A stretch of DNA of 64,000 nt from Monoplex corrugatus (GCA_030674185.1 CM060314.1:31236615-31300614); one strand, 5' to 3'. Shown: positions 32,343 to 44,215, counted from the first letter of the stretch. The notes: a model not told the origin generated them from the letters alone. Numbers and translations are program-made.

Positions 32343-32829
32343 GTAACAAAGAAATACAAAAACAGAGTAACAGATGGACGTGTGGGCAACACAGTGATAC
32401 ACCCCGTAATTAGTGTGCTCAGACCAAACAGACCTAACTCACAAGTGGGTTTGATGGACAGGGCTCCTATTGTCTGGACTGATCCGGGGACAGAGTCTTT
32501 TCTTCTTTTATAATTTGTTTTGTAGTTCATATCCAACCTTGGCGTCTTTTCGTCTTTCCGTATGTCTGTGGACGAAATAATAATTATAATGATAGCAATA
32601 AAAATGATAATACAATAAAAACAACAAAACATTAATAATAATGATAATAATAATAATAATAGCAATATTTATTACTAATAATAGTAATATTCATAGGTTG
32701 CCAAATCTTGATTCAAGAATCGAAGCAAGACACGCACTCTCATCATTCACCAAAGCCTTCTGTGTCTTTTATTCACTACCAACCCCTAGTTCAATCGGCT
32801 ACAGTATCAACTCCACCCACCACCCACAC
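32343..32829. other. Unassigned sequence with AT-rich trinucleotide stretch
   Basis: AATAATAATAAT-like sequence at about 32576-32695. No gene. Confidence 0.5.
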
Positions 32830-33012
32830 CTTGGGGATACCGGGGGTTCTTTCAGTATAGACAGTATCCCCACCTTCTGGAAGTTCTGTGCTGGAAATTT
32901 CCTCTTTTCTGTCACTCTCTTTGTTTTTGCCTTGTTCGTTTTAGCAACTTGTCATTTCTATCATTTCCTGCCTTGCTGGTCCATTCACCTGTATGTGTTT
33001 TAATAAAGTACG
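32830..33012 (+). mobile_element. Family B copy B13 (5' part)
   Basis: CTTGGGGATACCGGGGGTTC, TTTCAGTATAGACAGTATCC and CCTGCCTTGCTGGTCCATTC. It ends after TGTGTTTTAATAAAG. Confidence 0.78.
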
Positions 33013-33256
33013 GCTTGCTTATCCCTTTACTTGAAGACAATCACTCAGTCGAGAAGCCAGACCAAGTCGGAGACAACCGTCCTTGCCCCACGGTCTTTTT
33101 GTTCATGGTGTGTGTTCTTTTTCTGTTCTAGCTGTCAGTACATGTAGACAAACTTCATTAATCCTGCCAGTGATTTCTCTGCTGCTTAACAATAGGCGCT
33201 CTGGGATGGCGCGAAATCGTGAATATTGGTACGTTTCTCTAGACTCTACCCATATG

Positions 33257-33410
33257 TAACGGGGGCTTTTTCCAGTATTTAATAGTATCTCCCACCTTTT
33301 TGGAAATTCTGTGCTAGAAATTTCCTCCTTTCTGTCACTCTTTGTTTCTGCTGTTAAGACTCTACGCAGTTATCTGGGTTTTAAGCAACGTCAACAATAA
33401 CAATAAACCC
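33257..33410 (+). mobile_element. Family B copy B14 with internal deletion
   Basis: GGGGGCTTTTTCCAGTATTT, AATAGTATC and CTGTGCTAGAAATTTCCTCC, then a jump from TTTGTTTCTGC to a damaged tail (ACTCTACGCAGTTATCTGGG, AACAATAACAATAAAC). Confidence 0.72.
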
Positions 33411-33430
33411 ATTCTGTAAATTACTGACCA

Positions 33431-33840
33431 GGCCAGTCAGTGTGGCGAAATGGTTACCGCAATGGACAATTACTGAATGGGACGCATTGGGTTCGAGCCC
33501 ACAGTCCCTGAGAGAAACGCTGATTAAGGGGCTTTTTGAGCTGACCAGCTCCTACGCAGAGGAGCTGAATATTGCTATGGGTTCGTTGAGAAGATTAAGA
33601 CCACACATTAAGTCTCATCATCCACTTTACGGATGCGTCATGTCCAAGGTATTACTCAAATTTCATGTCTAACGCTGCAGGTGTGTGTTTCTCTTTGGTG
33701 TGGTTGATGCCAGGATATGTTTTGAAGATGAGCATAAAGTACTGTCACACAGTTTCAGTCCCACACGGAAATTCCATATCATTATCTCATGGATATCATT
33801 ATCATCTCCATTGTCATTATCATGTTATTGTGAAAACTTG
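33431..33840 (+). mobile_element. tRNA-derived SINE copy T2 with A and B boxes
   Basis: The head resembles a tRNA gene: an A-box-like GTGGCGAAATGGTTA at 33442-33456 and a B-box GGTTCGAGCCC at 33490-33500. These are RNA polymerase III internal promoter motifs. The body (GCTATGGGTTCGTTGAGAAG, AAGTCTCATCATCCACTTTA, GCCAGGATATGTTTTGAAGA) matches copies at 21438, 61095 and 62372. It ends in ATCATT-type repeats. Confidence 0.8.
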
Positions 33841-34485
<645 letters not shown>

Positions 34486-34528
34486 TGCGAGCCAAACTGA
34501 TTCCGCGGTCCACGGTGATTTTTCCACC

Positions 34529-35323
34529 ATGTCACCGATGGACAAATTCACCTCCTATGCGGAATGCGCGGCTCAACCTCCAAAACTGAAAGATCAGGAA
34601 AAAACACCTAAAGGAAGGAAAAATGACGTCAAACAAAGACCAGACGCCTCTACAAAACCTCACCGTGACGTCAAAACAGCGGTATCATCTGCACATTCCA
34701 GATTGAAATCTAATATTCTTCCACGTGTCCTTATCATCCACAACTCCGTCCTAAATAAAGTGGATGGAAAGAGACTGGGCTGTTCTTACGGTTTTCAGGT
34801 GGCAACGAGAAAAATCCGTACCATCGACGACTGTAAGACAGCCATTGAAAAATCGAAAGAAGAACTGACACCTGAACCTGACTGTGTTGTTCTACATGTG
34901 GGGATTACAGATTTGAAAACAAAGGAGCCCACTGAATGCAGCATAAACCTAGAAATATGTGTGAAAATCATCAACACACAATTTCCGAAAGCAAAGGTAG
35001 TGGTCAGTCAGGTCGCTCCTGTGAGGGACAAACACCTAAACGTAAAAAGAGAGCTTCTTAATGCCCTGACAAAAGCGCGACTCCTAAAAGCAGCAAGTGT
35101 CAACTATGTCAACAATGATAATCTCCAAACTATCAGTCACACTCAAGTCAGCCAGGACGACGTCCATCCAACCACCAGAGGGGCAAGCGTTCTGGCCAGA
35201 AACTTAGGGAGGCAAATCCATCAGCTCTTCTGGGAAAAACCGAGGAGGAGATCAAACCGGCAACGACATCAACAAAGACCCGGCTTCCACTCTCAATTTT
35301 TCTTCTCTCCCTGGTCATTTTAG
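34529..35323 (+). CDS. LINE-B ORF1, SGNH-hydrolase (esterase)-like, 264 aa
   Basis: The start sits in a good context (CCACCATGTC) just after the element's 5' edge. Residues 1-65 are lysine-rich and probably disordered. Residues ~66-235 look like an SGNH/GDSL hydrolase fold: VLIIHNSVLNKVDGKRLG at the position of the GDS block (serine kept, the usual aspartate replaced by asparagine), VVLHVGITDLK at the GxND block (asparagine replaced), a FPKAKVVVSQVAPVRD strand, and DDVHPTTRGASVLARNL matching the DxxH block. So Ser, Asp and His are in place but the oxyanion residues are altered. The C-terminus is basic (KPRRRSNRQRHQQR). A role in RNA or membrane binding is inferred. No stops are seen. It could be a reduced or inactive esterase. 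Confidence 0.7.
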   Translation: MSPMDKFTSYAECAAQPPKLKDQEKTPKGRKNDVKQRPDASTKPHRDVKTAVSSAHSRLKSNILPRVLIIHNSVLNKVDGKRLGCSYGFQVATRKIRTIDDCKTAIEKSKEELTPEPDCVVLHVGITDLKTKEPTECSINLEICVKIINTQFPKAKVVVSQVAPVRDKHLNVKRELLNALTKARLLKAASVNYVNNDNLQTISHTQVSQDDVHPTTRGASVLARNLGRQIHQLFWEKPRRRSNRQRHQQRPGFHSQFFFSPWSF

Positions 35324-35447
35324 ATTCAGCCCAGATTCAGTTCCTCTTCGTTCAGCTCTCAACTATATTGTTTTACTTAATTATTTACTTGTTTACCTAC
35401 TTCGTTTTTATGCTATTTGTACCTTTTGATTCCAAGTTAAATGAATA

Positions 35448-38400
35448 TTGAATTATCTAAACTTACCATATTGTTCTAAAGTTTATCAACCGTTCCTCAT
35501 GAAGACGTGTGTAGTAAGTGATATCAACATTTTTCAGTGGAACACTCGTTCCATTGTTAAAAACATCTCATATTTGAGTAACTATCTCTCTTCTAAAAAC
35601 GTCCATGTCATGCTTCTACAGTCGCTGAATACCATCAAAACCAAATTACCTAAAATATCCGGTTTTTATTATCCACCAATATGTGACTGTAAATGACGGT
35701 GGCCGTGTACAAACAGCTATATACATTCGGGAAGGACTGAACTATTGTGAACGAACATCGCCAGTACCTAAATCTACCACATTTATTTCATCATGTGCAA
35801 TCATTATAAAATTTTCCTCATCGTTAGTTGTGAATATGGCCTCTGTATACTTACCAAGAGGCCCAGATTCTGTGAACACTGAATGGTTAAGACACTTTCA
35901 AGATCAGGATGACAAGTGGATAATTGGAGGTGATTTTAATGCACATGCCCCATTTTGGGAAAAGTATTGCACAAACATAACAAGCAACAGGTTGATCGAA
36001 AATATTGTAGATTCCAATTTATATTTACTTAACAACGGACACGTTACCCGGATCCCCGATATACCAACCCACAGCTATCGACCTCACTTTAATCTCACCA
36101 TCCCTAGCCCCAAACGCCACGTGGCAAACAGAGGATGACTTGTTGGGATCAGATCACATCCCCATACGTCTTACCCTAAACCATACTACTAAAATAGACG
36201 CCATGCCACAAGATAGTTTACCCAAGTTTAATTATAAAAACGCAGACTGGATCAGTTTTAAGGCAATCCTTGAAAAGACAAGAACAGATCTATCTGAAGC
36301 AATGAACATAAACGACATGTACGAAGTTTTCTGTAACTCACTGTTAAGAGCTGCTAACATTTCAATTCCAAAACTTAGTGTCGAAAATAGGAAAACATCA
36401 TGGAAATGTCTGGTGGAATGAGGATTGTCAAAAGGCAGTGAACGAAAAGAAAGAAAAATACAAAATCTATTTAGCAAACAGGTCACCTGAAAATCATACA
36501 GCGATGAAAAGTGCCAACATTAAGTGTAACAGAATCATAGAGCAAGCCAAAGAACAACACTGGACGTCTTTTTGTAAATGTGAAGTAAATGACCACAAAG
36601 ACATGATAAAGATTTGGGAAAAACTAAAATTAATGAAAAACGGGATTAAGTTGCCATCAATTCCAGTAAAGCTAGAAAATAACCCTTTTCCTAGCTCACT
36701 GGAAAAAGCAGAAGCTTTTGCAGACGTGTTTGCTGAGACCTGTCGTGTAGAAGGACTTCCTGTCTCTAGTAGAGACTATAGGGAACGAGAAGAAAAGAAA
36801 GATGTAATATAAGGATCCTGCCTCTGATAATACTCACTACATGAATGCATCACTCACACTTCAAGAATTAAAAGATGCCATTCAGTCCCTTCCAAGTAAA
36901 AAAACGTCAGTTGGACTAGATGCAATTTCCAATGAGATGCTGAAAAATTTACCAGAAAATTTTATAATTTTGCTACATGACATATTTCAAAAATGCTGGA
37001 ATAGTGGGAAAATGCCCAACAACTGGAAAGAAACGATAGTGGTTCCTGTACTAAAATCAGGTAAATGTAATACCGATCTGAAAAACTACAGGCCAATTGC
37101 ATTAACATCACACGTATGTAAACTAATGGAGAAAATAATCTTAAAGAGACTGATGCACTATTGTGAAAAGAATAAAATAATACCAGTAAATCAGGCAGGA
37201 TTTCGAAAAGGCAGGTCACCAGTAGAAATCCTAACAAAGCTAACTACTAACATAAAACAACAATTTGCAAGACGTCAATGTGTTTTAGCTACATTTTTTG
37301 ATAAACGAAAGCATACGATCAAGTGTGGCACTCCAGATTGTTATTTAAATTTAAAAGTATTGGGCTGACAGGTCACATTTTTGACTATGTTAAGTGTTTC
37401 TTAGAAAACAGAGTATTTCAAACGAGGATTGAAAATGTATATTCCACGAAACGAATTCTTCAAATGGGTATCCCTCAGGGATCCGTTATAGCTCCCCTTC
37501 TTTTCATGATATTAATGCATGACTTACCCAGTAAAGTATCTAAGCATGTAGTTTTAGCTCAATATGCTGACGATTTATGCATGTGGATGCAGGTAAATAT
37601 GAAAAGGAAAACTCCTTTGCGCTGTATTAATTATACACGCAAATGCTACCAATTAGAACTTGATAAAATAGCACGATACATGGTAGAAAATGGGTTACAT
37701 CTATCCCTGGAAAAATCGAAAATAGTTTTATTTAATAATGGAGCTAACCCAGTAAATCTTCCCACTTTCAAACTGGGAGATACTCTTCTTCAGTTTAATG
37801 AGTCAATTAAATTCTTAGGAGTTTTTCTTACGGCAAAATTATCTTGGAATCAGCATATTGAATACTTATTAACCAAAGCTCAAAAAAGTTTAAATTTCTT
37901 AAAAATAGTTCGCAAACAGGCATGGGGTCAAGATTCATCAACACTTGTTCATCTTTGTAAATCGCTTGTTAGATCTAAATTAACCTATGCCCAAGAAATC
38001 TTCTTCAGTGCACCGAAACACTTAATGAAAAAACTGCAGAGCATAGATTGTAAAGGTTTCAAACTTGCACTGGGTCTTCCAATGCATGCTTCCTGTCTTC
38101 GCACATATACTGAAATCAAACTGTTGCCACTTGATGAGCAAAGGAAAGTCGCTTCTACTAAATTTTTGTTAAGACACACCACTGTAGAAAACATCTCTGA
38201 AACAGAAATTAAACTGAGATCAGATATCGACTTTCCAAAAAGAGCTAAATCAATATCTTCACAGGTCACTCTTGCAACATACACATCTGACGTCATGAAA
38301 GGTTCAGGAATTGATCTACACGTAGATCCTGTATCTATAAGACCTTCCTTTTCGCCAGTACCCAGTTGGGAACTCCAAAGAGCACAATTTGACGTACATC

Positions 38401-39278
38401 ACACTAACTTAAAAAAAGACAATGTAAACTTACTGGCAAGTCAGGTTAAATGTCATATAGACGACTTATATTCCGATCATTTGAAAATTTACACTGATGG
38501 ATCAGTAATTGAAAGAAAAGCAGGCTCAGCGTTTTTAATACCTGCTCTCAAAATTGAAAAATCTTTCTACATAGGACTTGATAAATCTATCTTTACAGCT
38601 GAACTTTTTGCAATATTAATGGCTTTAAACTTTATGATAAGTTTTCCTAGGACAATTTTTCAAACACTTTTTTGCGTGGATTCAAAATCAGTACTTCAGG
38701 CTCTTGAATTATCAAAATTACAAACAAGATCAGAAATGATTCTGGAAATTAGTCACTTGATTCATAATTTATCTTTAAGAGGCACTGATATTACTTTCTG
38801 CTGGATACCTTCTCATAGTTCTTTTCGTTATAATGATAAAGTTGACAGGGCTGCCAAACGGGGAGCTAATAACTCACCAGATTCAAACAATATCCAGCTT
38901 TCTCTCTCGTTGCACGAGAATTACACTTTAGTAGACAACTACGTCTGGAAGCAGTTCCAATTAAAACAGAAAAAGTATGATAAATGTCACATGAACTTTG
39001 AAATTAGCAAAATACTTAAGCAGCTTCATGCCAGCAGAATTATACAATCCCTTATGTATAGATGGAAACTTGATGCATTCAAAACAAAATACACCAAGAA
39101 CATAGTATGTCTGTGTGGAAAGAAGATAACACATAGTCATATTCTTTCTTGCGTTAAGGTAAAACGACATATTCCAACACTATCTATGAGTACAGTTTCT
39201 GATATATTTGCCTCATCATCATTACTGTATGAATTTTTTGTTAGCCTGTCAAAAAGTCCTATAGCGAATTACCTTTAA
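35448..39278 (+). pseudogene. LINE-B ORF2: endonuclease, reverse transcriptase, RNase H, five frameshifts
   Basis: The endonuclease begins INIFQWNTRS. The expected catalytic glutamate (QE) reads QS here, while GGDFNAHAPFW and LGSDHIPI remain. Frame changes occur near 35690, 36130, 36410, 36800 and 37305. The reverse transcriptase has LPSKKTSVGLDAISNEML, KNYRPIALTSHVCKLMEKI, QAGFRKGRSPVEIL, GIPQGSVIAPLLF and an intact QYADDLCMW. From 37323 to 39278 the frame is open for 651 codons and includes RNase H with IYTDGSVIER, FTAELFAILMAL, FCVDSKSVLQAL and CWIPSHSSFRYNDKVDRAAK, so all four acidic residues are kept. A C-terminal Cys/His motif (CLCGKKITHSHILSC) follows. It is dead as it stands but much younger than LINE-A. 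Confidence 0.88.
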
Positions 39279-39613
39279 AATGTTTTCACTTGTTCACTGT
39301 TATGGTTAGTCAATTATTAGTTTTATTTTTTTCTTCGTTTCTTCCAGATATTTATCAATTTTGTTTGTTAGTTTGTTTAAATCGTTAATTATGGTAACAT
39401 TATTTGTTAGTTTTACCTTCCCCTCTTCAAAAACAGTTGTTTTCTGGATCATCTTTTCTCAAGTTCAAAATTGACAATTTTCAAATATTCTCTTCACTCC
39501 TCTTATCACCCCCCCCCCCTTTTGTTTTTTGTTTTTGTTTTTGTTTTTTTGTTTTTGTTTTTTTGTTGTTGTCTAAAATCACTTTAGTGAATAGACATTA
39601 AATCAAAGACCAC
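39279..39613 (+). other. LINE-B 3' UTR with terminal hairpin
   Basis: T-rich, with a C-run at 39510-39518 and a GTTTTT repeat at 39520-39570. It ends TCTAAAATCACTTTAGTGAA, TAGACATTAAATCAAAG. TCACTTTAGTGA is a near-perfect hairpin, and the copy at 44810 has TCACTTATAGTGA at the same place. Confidence 0.75.
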
Positions 39614-39777
39614 CACACACACAATGAATGGACTAGATGCTGAGCTAGGCTGTCCTCATTCTGTTTAGGCGAGTGACCGTTTCTATCATCTCTTCCCGTC
39701 ATTGTCTGCTTTGTTAGTCCATTCATTGTACATGTATGTGTGTGTGTGTGTGCATAATCATACAAGCTCTACCCCGT

Positions 39778-40362
39778 GGGGATGCCGGGGGCTCTTTCAG
39801 AATGAATAGTATCCCCACCTTCTGGAAATTCTGTGCTAGAAATTTCCTCTTTTCTGTCACTCTTTGTTTCTTTCTTCCTCCTTTGCTTTCTATCATTTCT
39901 ATCTTTTTTTTTTTGCCTTGCTGGTCCTTTCACCTGTATGTGTTTGGTAAAGTCTTGCGTACTTTTTCTTAGGATTGATAATTGGTCCTTTCACCTGTAT
40001 GTGTTTGATAAAGTCTTGCGTACTTTTTCTTAGGATTGATAATTGGGTGCATGTGTTAAGTGCATTTTTGGCTCTAGGGAGGTGAGATATGAGGATGTTT
40101 GGTAATTTATGCTTGTTTTCATATATGTTTTGGTGTCCTTAGGTATGCTCAAATCTCTATTCAGGTGTGCTTTTTAAATTCCCTGTGCGAAAAATTAGAC
40201 GGGAGTGGTCAGCGCAAGGGGCATGTCCTTAGAATATGTGCGCGAATGAATTGATATGTGTACTTTTTTTTTTCCTGTTGAAAGTTCTGTATGTTTTGAA
40301 ACGGTTGTAGTCCTGATATGGGTCTACGCAGTCGGCTGGGCTTAAAACAAAAATAAAAGAAA
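39778..40362 (+). mobile_element. Family B copy B15 with internal 61-bp tandem duplication
   Basis: TGGGGATGCCGGGGGCTCTT, TCAGAATGAATAGTATCC, then GGTCCTTTCACCTGTATGTG to GATTGATAATT repeated twice (from 39923 and 39984). Ends TAGTCCTGATATGGGTCTAC, GCAGTCGGCTGGGC and TTAAAACAAAAATAAAAG. Confidence 0.85.
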
Positions 40363-40838
40363 GCCATCTCGCTCCTTTTTTCTTTCTTCCTGTCGACGCT
40401 TCCATATACACTGACATTCCATTTTGTAGTCTACATTTACACGACATAAGTTCAACTGAAAAGACAAACTGCAATTGAAAAAAAAACTGCGGATGCATTG
40501 CCACTACGAAACGAGGGTAGGCCGTTTTCCAGGTCGCAACTTCGCAAAATGTATTTAGAGATACCAAATGAGATCAGTGATATGGCTTGACTGTCTTGCC
40601 AAATGTCTCTGCTACGCAGTACTGATCAAGTGTTTGCTTTCTGTAATTCATCCCTGCCACTCTTGTTTGAATTGGATCGTCGTTTGGCGTAATGACGATG
40701 ATTATCGATGAGCCCGTTCCTACGTTACTGGAACAGGGTTGGAAACAAATTGGTAATTTGAGGAGTTTGCGTGGGTTTTGTCCCGAGTCATTATGGTATA
40801 CAGCGCTTTTCTTTACGTTCATTTGGACTCCCTGCACA

Positions 40839-40840
<2 letters not shown>
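40363..40840. other. Unassigned sequence
   Basis: No domain recognised in either strand. Confidence 0.45.
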
Positions 40841-40875
<35 letters not shown>

Positions 40876-41190
40876 ATCTCTCTTTCACTGTCTGTCTGTC
40901 TCTCTCTGTGACACACACACGCGTATCTCAATGTCTATGTATCTATGCATTTATCTGTCTAATATATTATATCATGTATCACATCATATCACATCATATA
41001 TCATATATATATCATATCATATATATCTCATATCATATATCACATCACATCATATATCACATCACATATATCACATCACCTCACCTCTCCTCTCCTCTCC
41101 TAGTGGTGTGGTGTGTGGTGTGGTGTGGTGTGGTGTGGTGTGGTGTGGTGTGATGTGATGTGATGTGATATGATATGATATGATCTTGCA
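40841..41190. repeat. CTGT, CATAT/ATCAC and GTGTG low-complexity tract
   Basis: (CTGT)n at 40842-40875, ATATCACATC permutations at 40965-41080, CCTCT, then GTGTGGTGTG and TGATATGATA runs to 41185. The ATATCAC and GTGATAT halves are complementary and could form a long hairpin. Confidence 0.9.
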
Positions 41191-41309
41191 CAAATGAATA
41201 TTATGTCTAATCATAAACTCGCACATAAATATGATTACAGGATGCCAGACGATCAGTAGTTAGAAATGGAAGTGCACATTGGTGGATAAGAAAGCATAAT
41301 ATCAACAGT

Positions 41310-41395
41310 GCATGAAGCTGGTAGATAGGGTGAGGGAGTCAAAGGATTCAGTTTTTGCGGTTGGTAGATAGGGTACGGGTGTCAAAGTGTTAATA
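41310..41395 (+). repeat. Satellite S fragment S2
   Basis: CATGAAGCTGGTAGATAGGG, TGAGGGAGTCAAAGGATTCA and TTGGTAGATAGGGTACGGG: two partial monomers. Confidence 0.75.
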
Positions 41396-41567
41396 ATAAG
41401 AGGTGTGGATGGAGCGCATGTTATTCTTTTTTTTCTTTTGTTCTATTTTCTACGCAGTTTTCATGGCCACAGAATCTGGGACAGTTTTACAGTGCTGTGA
41501 TGACGGCGACAATGAAGGTGATAATTGTGTGAAAGGGCTGTAGTTTATGTTTAATACCATAAGGTAT

Positions 41568-41850
41568 CATGGCGTCAAACGGGCCCGAGAGATACAGACA
41601 ACTGCGGTCTCGGTCAGAAGATTTCGTCCAACGCCTTCATTGACGCGTCCTTGAAGTCGATGAGACTCGACTGTGTGGTGCCAGTGTTGCCCATGACCCC
41701 GTAGCACGTTGAACTTTGGGTAAGAGCTGGTTGGTGCCAAAACCTTTCGCAGCGATTTTAAAAGGAATGATGAAGATTCGAACAAACAAATTTCCAGTCG
41801 ATAGTCCGTTGCGGTGACCGCTACACCATGGTGACTGTTACATGTTATGG
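41568..41850 (-). mobile_element. tRNA-derived SINE copy T3
   Basis: On the reverse strand, ACCATGGTGTAGCGGTCACC (A-box region, about 41813-41832) and GTTCGAATCT (B-box region, 41774-41783) precede a body that includes the complement of GTGGTGCCAGTGTTGCCCAT and GAGATACAGACAACTGCG. Confidence 0.75.
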
Positions 41851-41981
41851 AATTATGAGTGCGATAGCTACCTCGTGAACAAAAGTTGTACTCAAAACTC
41901 CAGTGACGATTCAAAAAGCAAGCCCTTCATTGTCTCAGTGTCCTTCATAACTCGGTTATTGGAGCACCATGCTCACCCCCG

Positions 41982-42540
41982 TGGGATGTCAGGGGCTCTT
42001 TCAGTATAAACAGTATCCCCACCTCCTGGGCATTCTGTACTAGAAATTTCCTCTTTTCTGTCACTGTCTGTTTCTTTCTTCCTCCTTTGCTTTCTGTCAT
42101 TTCTTCCTATCATTTTTTACCTTGATGGTCCATTGACCTGTATGTGTTCGACAAAGTCCTGTGTACTTTTTCTTAGGATCGATAATTGGGTACATTATAA
42201 AGTGCACTTTTGGGTCTAGGGAAGTGAGATATGCAGAAACAATTTTAAAATAATTTAGGCCCGTTTTTATTCAGGTTTTGGTGTCATTAGTTACGTTTAA
42301 ATTTGTATTCAGGTTTTTTTTTTAAAATCCCCTGTGCGAAAAATTACACGGGATGTTCAACGCCAGGGACATCTCTTTAGATTATGTGCACGAATGCATT
42401 GATATGTGAACTTAATTTTCTTTTCCTTTTTTTCCGTGTTGAAGTATTGTGTATGTTTTGAAACGGTTTTAACCCTGATATGGTTCTGCGCAGTCGGCTG
42501 GGCTTTAAACAACAATAACAATAATAATAATAATAATAAA
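41982..42540 (+). mobile_element. Family B copy B16 (full length)
   Basis: GTGGGATGTCAGGGGCTCTT, TCAGTATAAACAGTATCCCC, and at the end TTAACCCTGATATGGTTCTG, CGCAGTCGGCTGGGC and TTTAAACAACAATAAC followed by AATAATAAT. Confidence 0.85.
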
Positions 42541-42605
42541 AAGAGCACCAAGCTTGCAGCGTGGGGATTATGGGTACCACCCCCGGGATGGCCACGGTAA
42601 ATTTT

Positions 42606-42755
42606 CCTCAGGACCTGGCCAGCTCATGAGTTTATGTGTAGCTTAATTAAGGCTTGTGCCATGATCACCATACACATAGCACCTTTGATGTTAGTGCATA
42701 CGGAATTCGTTCCGAGCGCAGGGGAAGACGTCGTCTTGAGAAAGTGAAACAAAGT
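42606..42755 (+). repeat. Interspersed repeat D, copy D2
   Basis: CTCAGGACCTGGCCAGCTCA, GCCATGATCACCATACACAT, TTCGTTCCGAGCGCAGGGG and GTCGTCTTGAGAAAGTGAAA: about 85 percent similar by eye to the reverse of 5962-6113. Confidence 0.78.
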
Positions 42756-43055
42756 GTTACGGGGACCACGTCCCACGGAAAAGATGATATCGACAGACTC
42801 TCGCCTAAGGACCGTTTTAACAATCCTTGACACAGATCCCAAACAAGGAAAGATGGATGGGAATTTCAAAACAAAACCCCCCTTCCCTTCCATGTTGTCC
42901 CCAACAAGGTGCATGTCTTTGTTCGCTTAGGAAGCTTAGTGCTGAAAGCTGCCATACACTCACCGTCCTCTTAATCGACAGTTCGGTCATTCCTGTCAGC
43001 TTGGATTCATCAATCCTCTTTTACTGCTTGTAGGTCCATTAAGCGCTTTAGTGTG
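42756..43055. other. Unassigned sequence
   Basis: No gene or repeat recognised. Confidence 0.4.
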
Positions 43056-43060
43056 TGTTG

Positions 43061-43062
<2 letters not shown>

Positions 43063-43118
<56 letters not shown>

Positions 43119-43170
43119 GCGTGCGTGCGCGCGGGTGGGTGTGTGTGTGTGTGTGTTGGGGGATGTGTGA

Positions 43171-43215
<45 letters not shown>

Positions 43216-43250
43216 TCTCTCTCTCTCTCTGTCTGTCTGTCTGTCTCTCT
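43063..43250. repeat. (TG)n, CT and CTGT microsatellites
   Basis: TG at about 43063-43112 and 43138-43214 separated by GCGTGCGCGCGGGTGGG and GGGGGATG, then CT and CTGT to 43250. Confidence 0.95.
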
Positions 43251-43631
43251 GTGTTCAACAACTCTGTAACGATACAGATCGATTTGATCAATTAGCTGTC
43301 ACCTTATTTTTATACTTTGTTTTTTGTTATGCGCTTACAGGGATGGGAAGTGGCTTTTAAAAGGTCTTGGGTTTACAGTAATTGTTCATGAGTTCATTCG
43401 TTCCTATGATTGTTCGCTCTACTTTGCCTCTATATTTATTTGAAGGAAAATCTAATTGTTTCTGTACATAATTTATTCATTTCGTTGTTTGTTCCTTTGT
43501 CGGTTTATTTGTTTATTTGAAAGAAACTTTGTGTTCGTTCGTTTCTTTGTTCGTTCGTTTCTTTGTCAATTTCTGTGCTTTTTCAAAGGAAAATCTTATT
43601 GTTAAAATAGTCATTCGTTCTTTCTCTTCTC

Positions 43632-43635
<4 letters not shown>
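43251..43635. other. Unassigned T-rich sequence
   Basis: Repeated TTCGTTCGTTTCTTTGT-type phrases near 43530-43570 and two AAAGGAAAATCT(T/A)ATTG phrases. Non-coding. Confidence 0.5.

Positions 43636-43715
<80 letters not shown>
43636..43715. repeat. (TG)n microsatellite
   Basis: About 80 bases of TG. Confidence 0.95.
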
Positions 43716-43720
<5 letters not shown>

Positions 43721-44157
43721 TTTCTTTTTGTTTGTTGTTTGTTTGTTTTCCGAAGGAATATCTAATTGTTTATGTGTTTGTCTTTTCGTTCGTTACTTAC
43801 TTTTATCGTTTGTTGATGCCTTTGCGCATCTGAAGGAGTGCATGATTATTTATTTGCTCGCTTTTATATTTTTTTCGCCCCTGTGCCACTTTCTTTGACT
43901 ATTCCAAGGAAAATCTATATTCATGATCGTCAAATTAATAATGAAAAAATGTGTGATCTAATTTTGCAAATTCAATACAAAGGTGAATATCATGATCGAC
44001 CATTTATATTCACACGTTTTCATTTTTGATTTGTACACATTTGCATCTAGACAAGGGATAGGGTAGAATTGAGCACGGCTAGACAGAATAATATTTGCTG
44101 CCTCAACACTGCGTTGTATTGTATTGCATTTGTAATCGCGCGTGCGCTGCAAAGAGG

Positions 44158-44159
<2 letters not shown>

Positions 44160-44215
<56 letters not shown>
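44160..44215. repeat. (TG)n microsatellite
   Basis: About 55 bases of TG. The 43716-44159 interval before it holds nothing I recognise. Confidence 0.95.

Larger units (their letters stand above)
34486..39613 (+). mobile_element. LINE-B: RNase H-bearing non-LTR retrotransposon with SGNH-like ORF1
   Basis: About 5.1 kb and apparently full length. It has a short 5' leader, ORF1 (34529-35323), ORF2 with EN-RT-RNase H (35448-39278, five frameshifts) and a 3' UTR ending AGACATTAAATCAAAGAC. CACACACACAAT occurs on both sides (34474-34485, 39614-39625), consistent with a target-site duplication inside an AC repeat. A second copy of its 3' end lies at 44810-45350 on the reverse strand. RNase H places it near the I/R1-type superfamilies; an SGNH-type ORF1 is better known from CR1/L2-type elements. 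Confidence 0.85.

Noticed and set aside
33431..33510. A genuine tRNA gene
   Set aside because: A and B boxes are present, but the cloverleaf is not complete by eye and the head is fused to a repeated SINE body present in other copies.
34529..35323. SGNH-like frame as a host esterase gene
   Set aside because: It lies just inside the LINE-B 5' edge and directly upstream of ORF2, has no introns or signal peptide, and has altered oxyanion residues, so a LINE ORF1 is the better reading.
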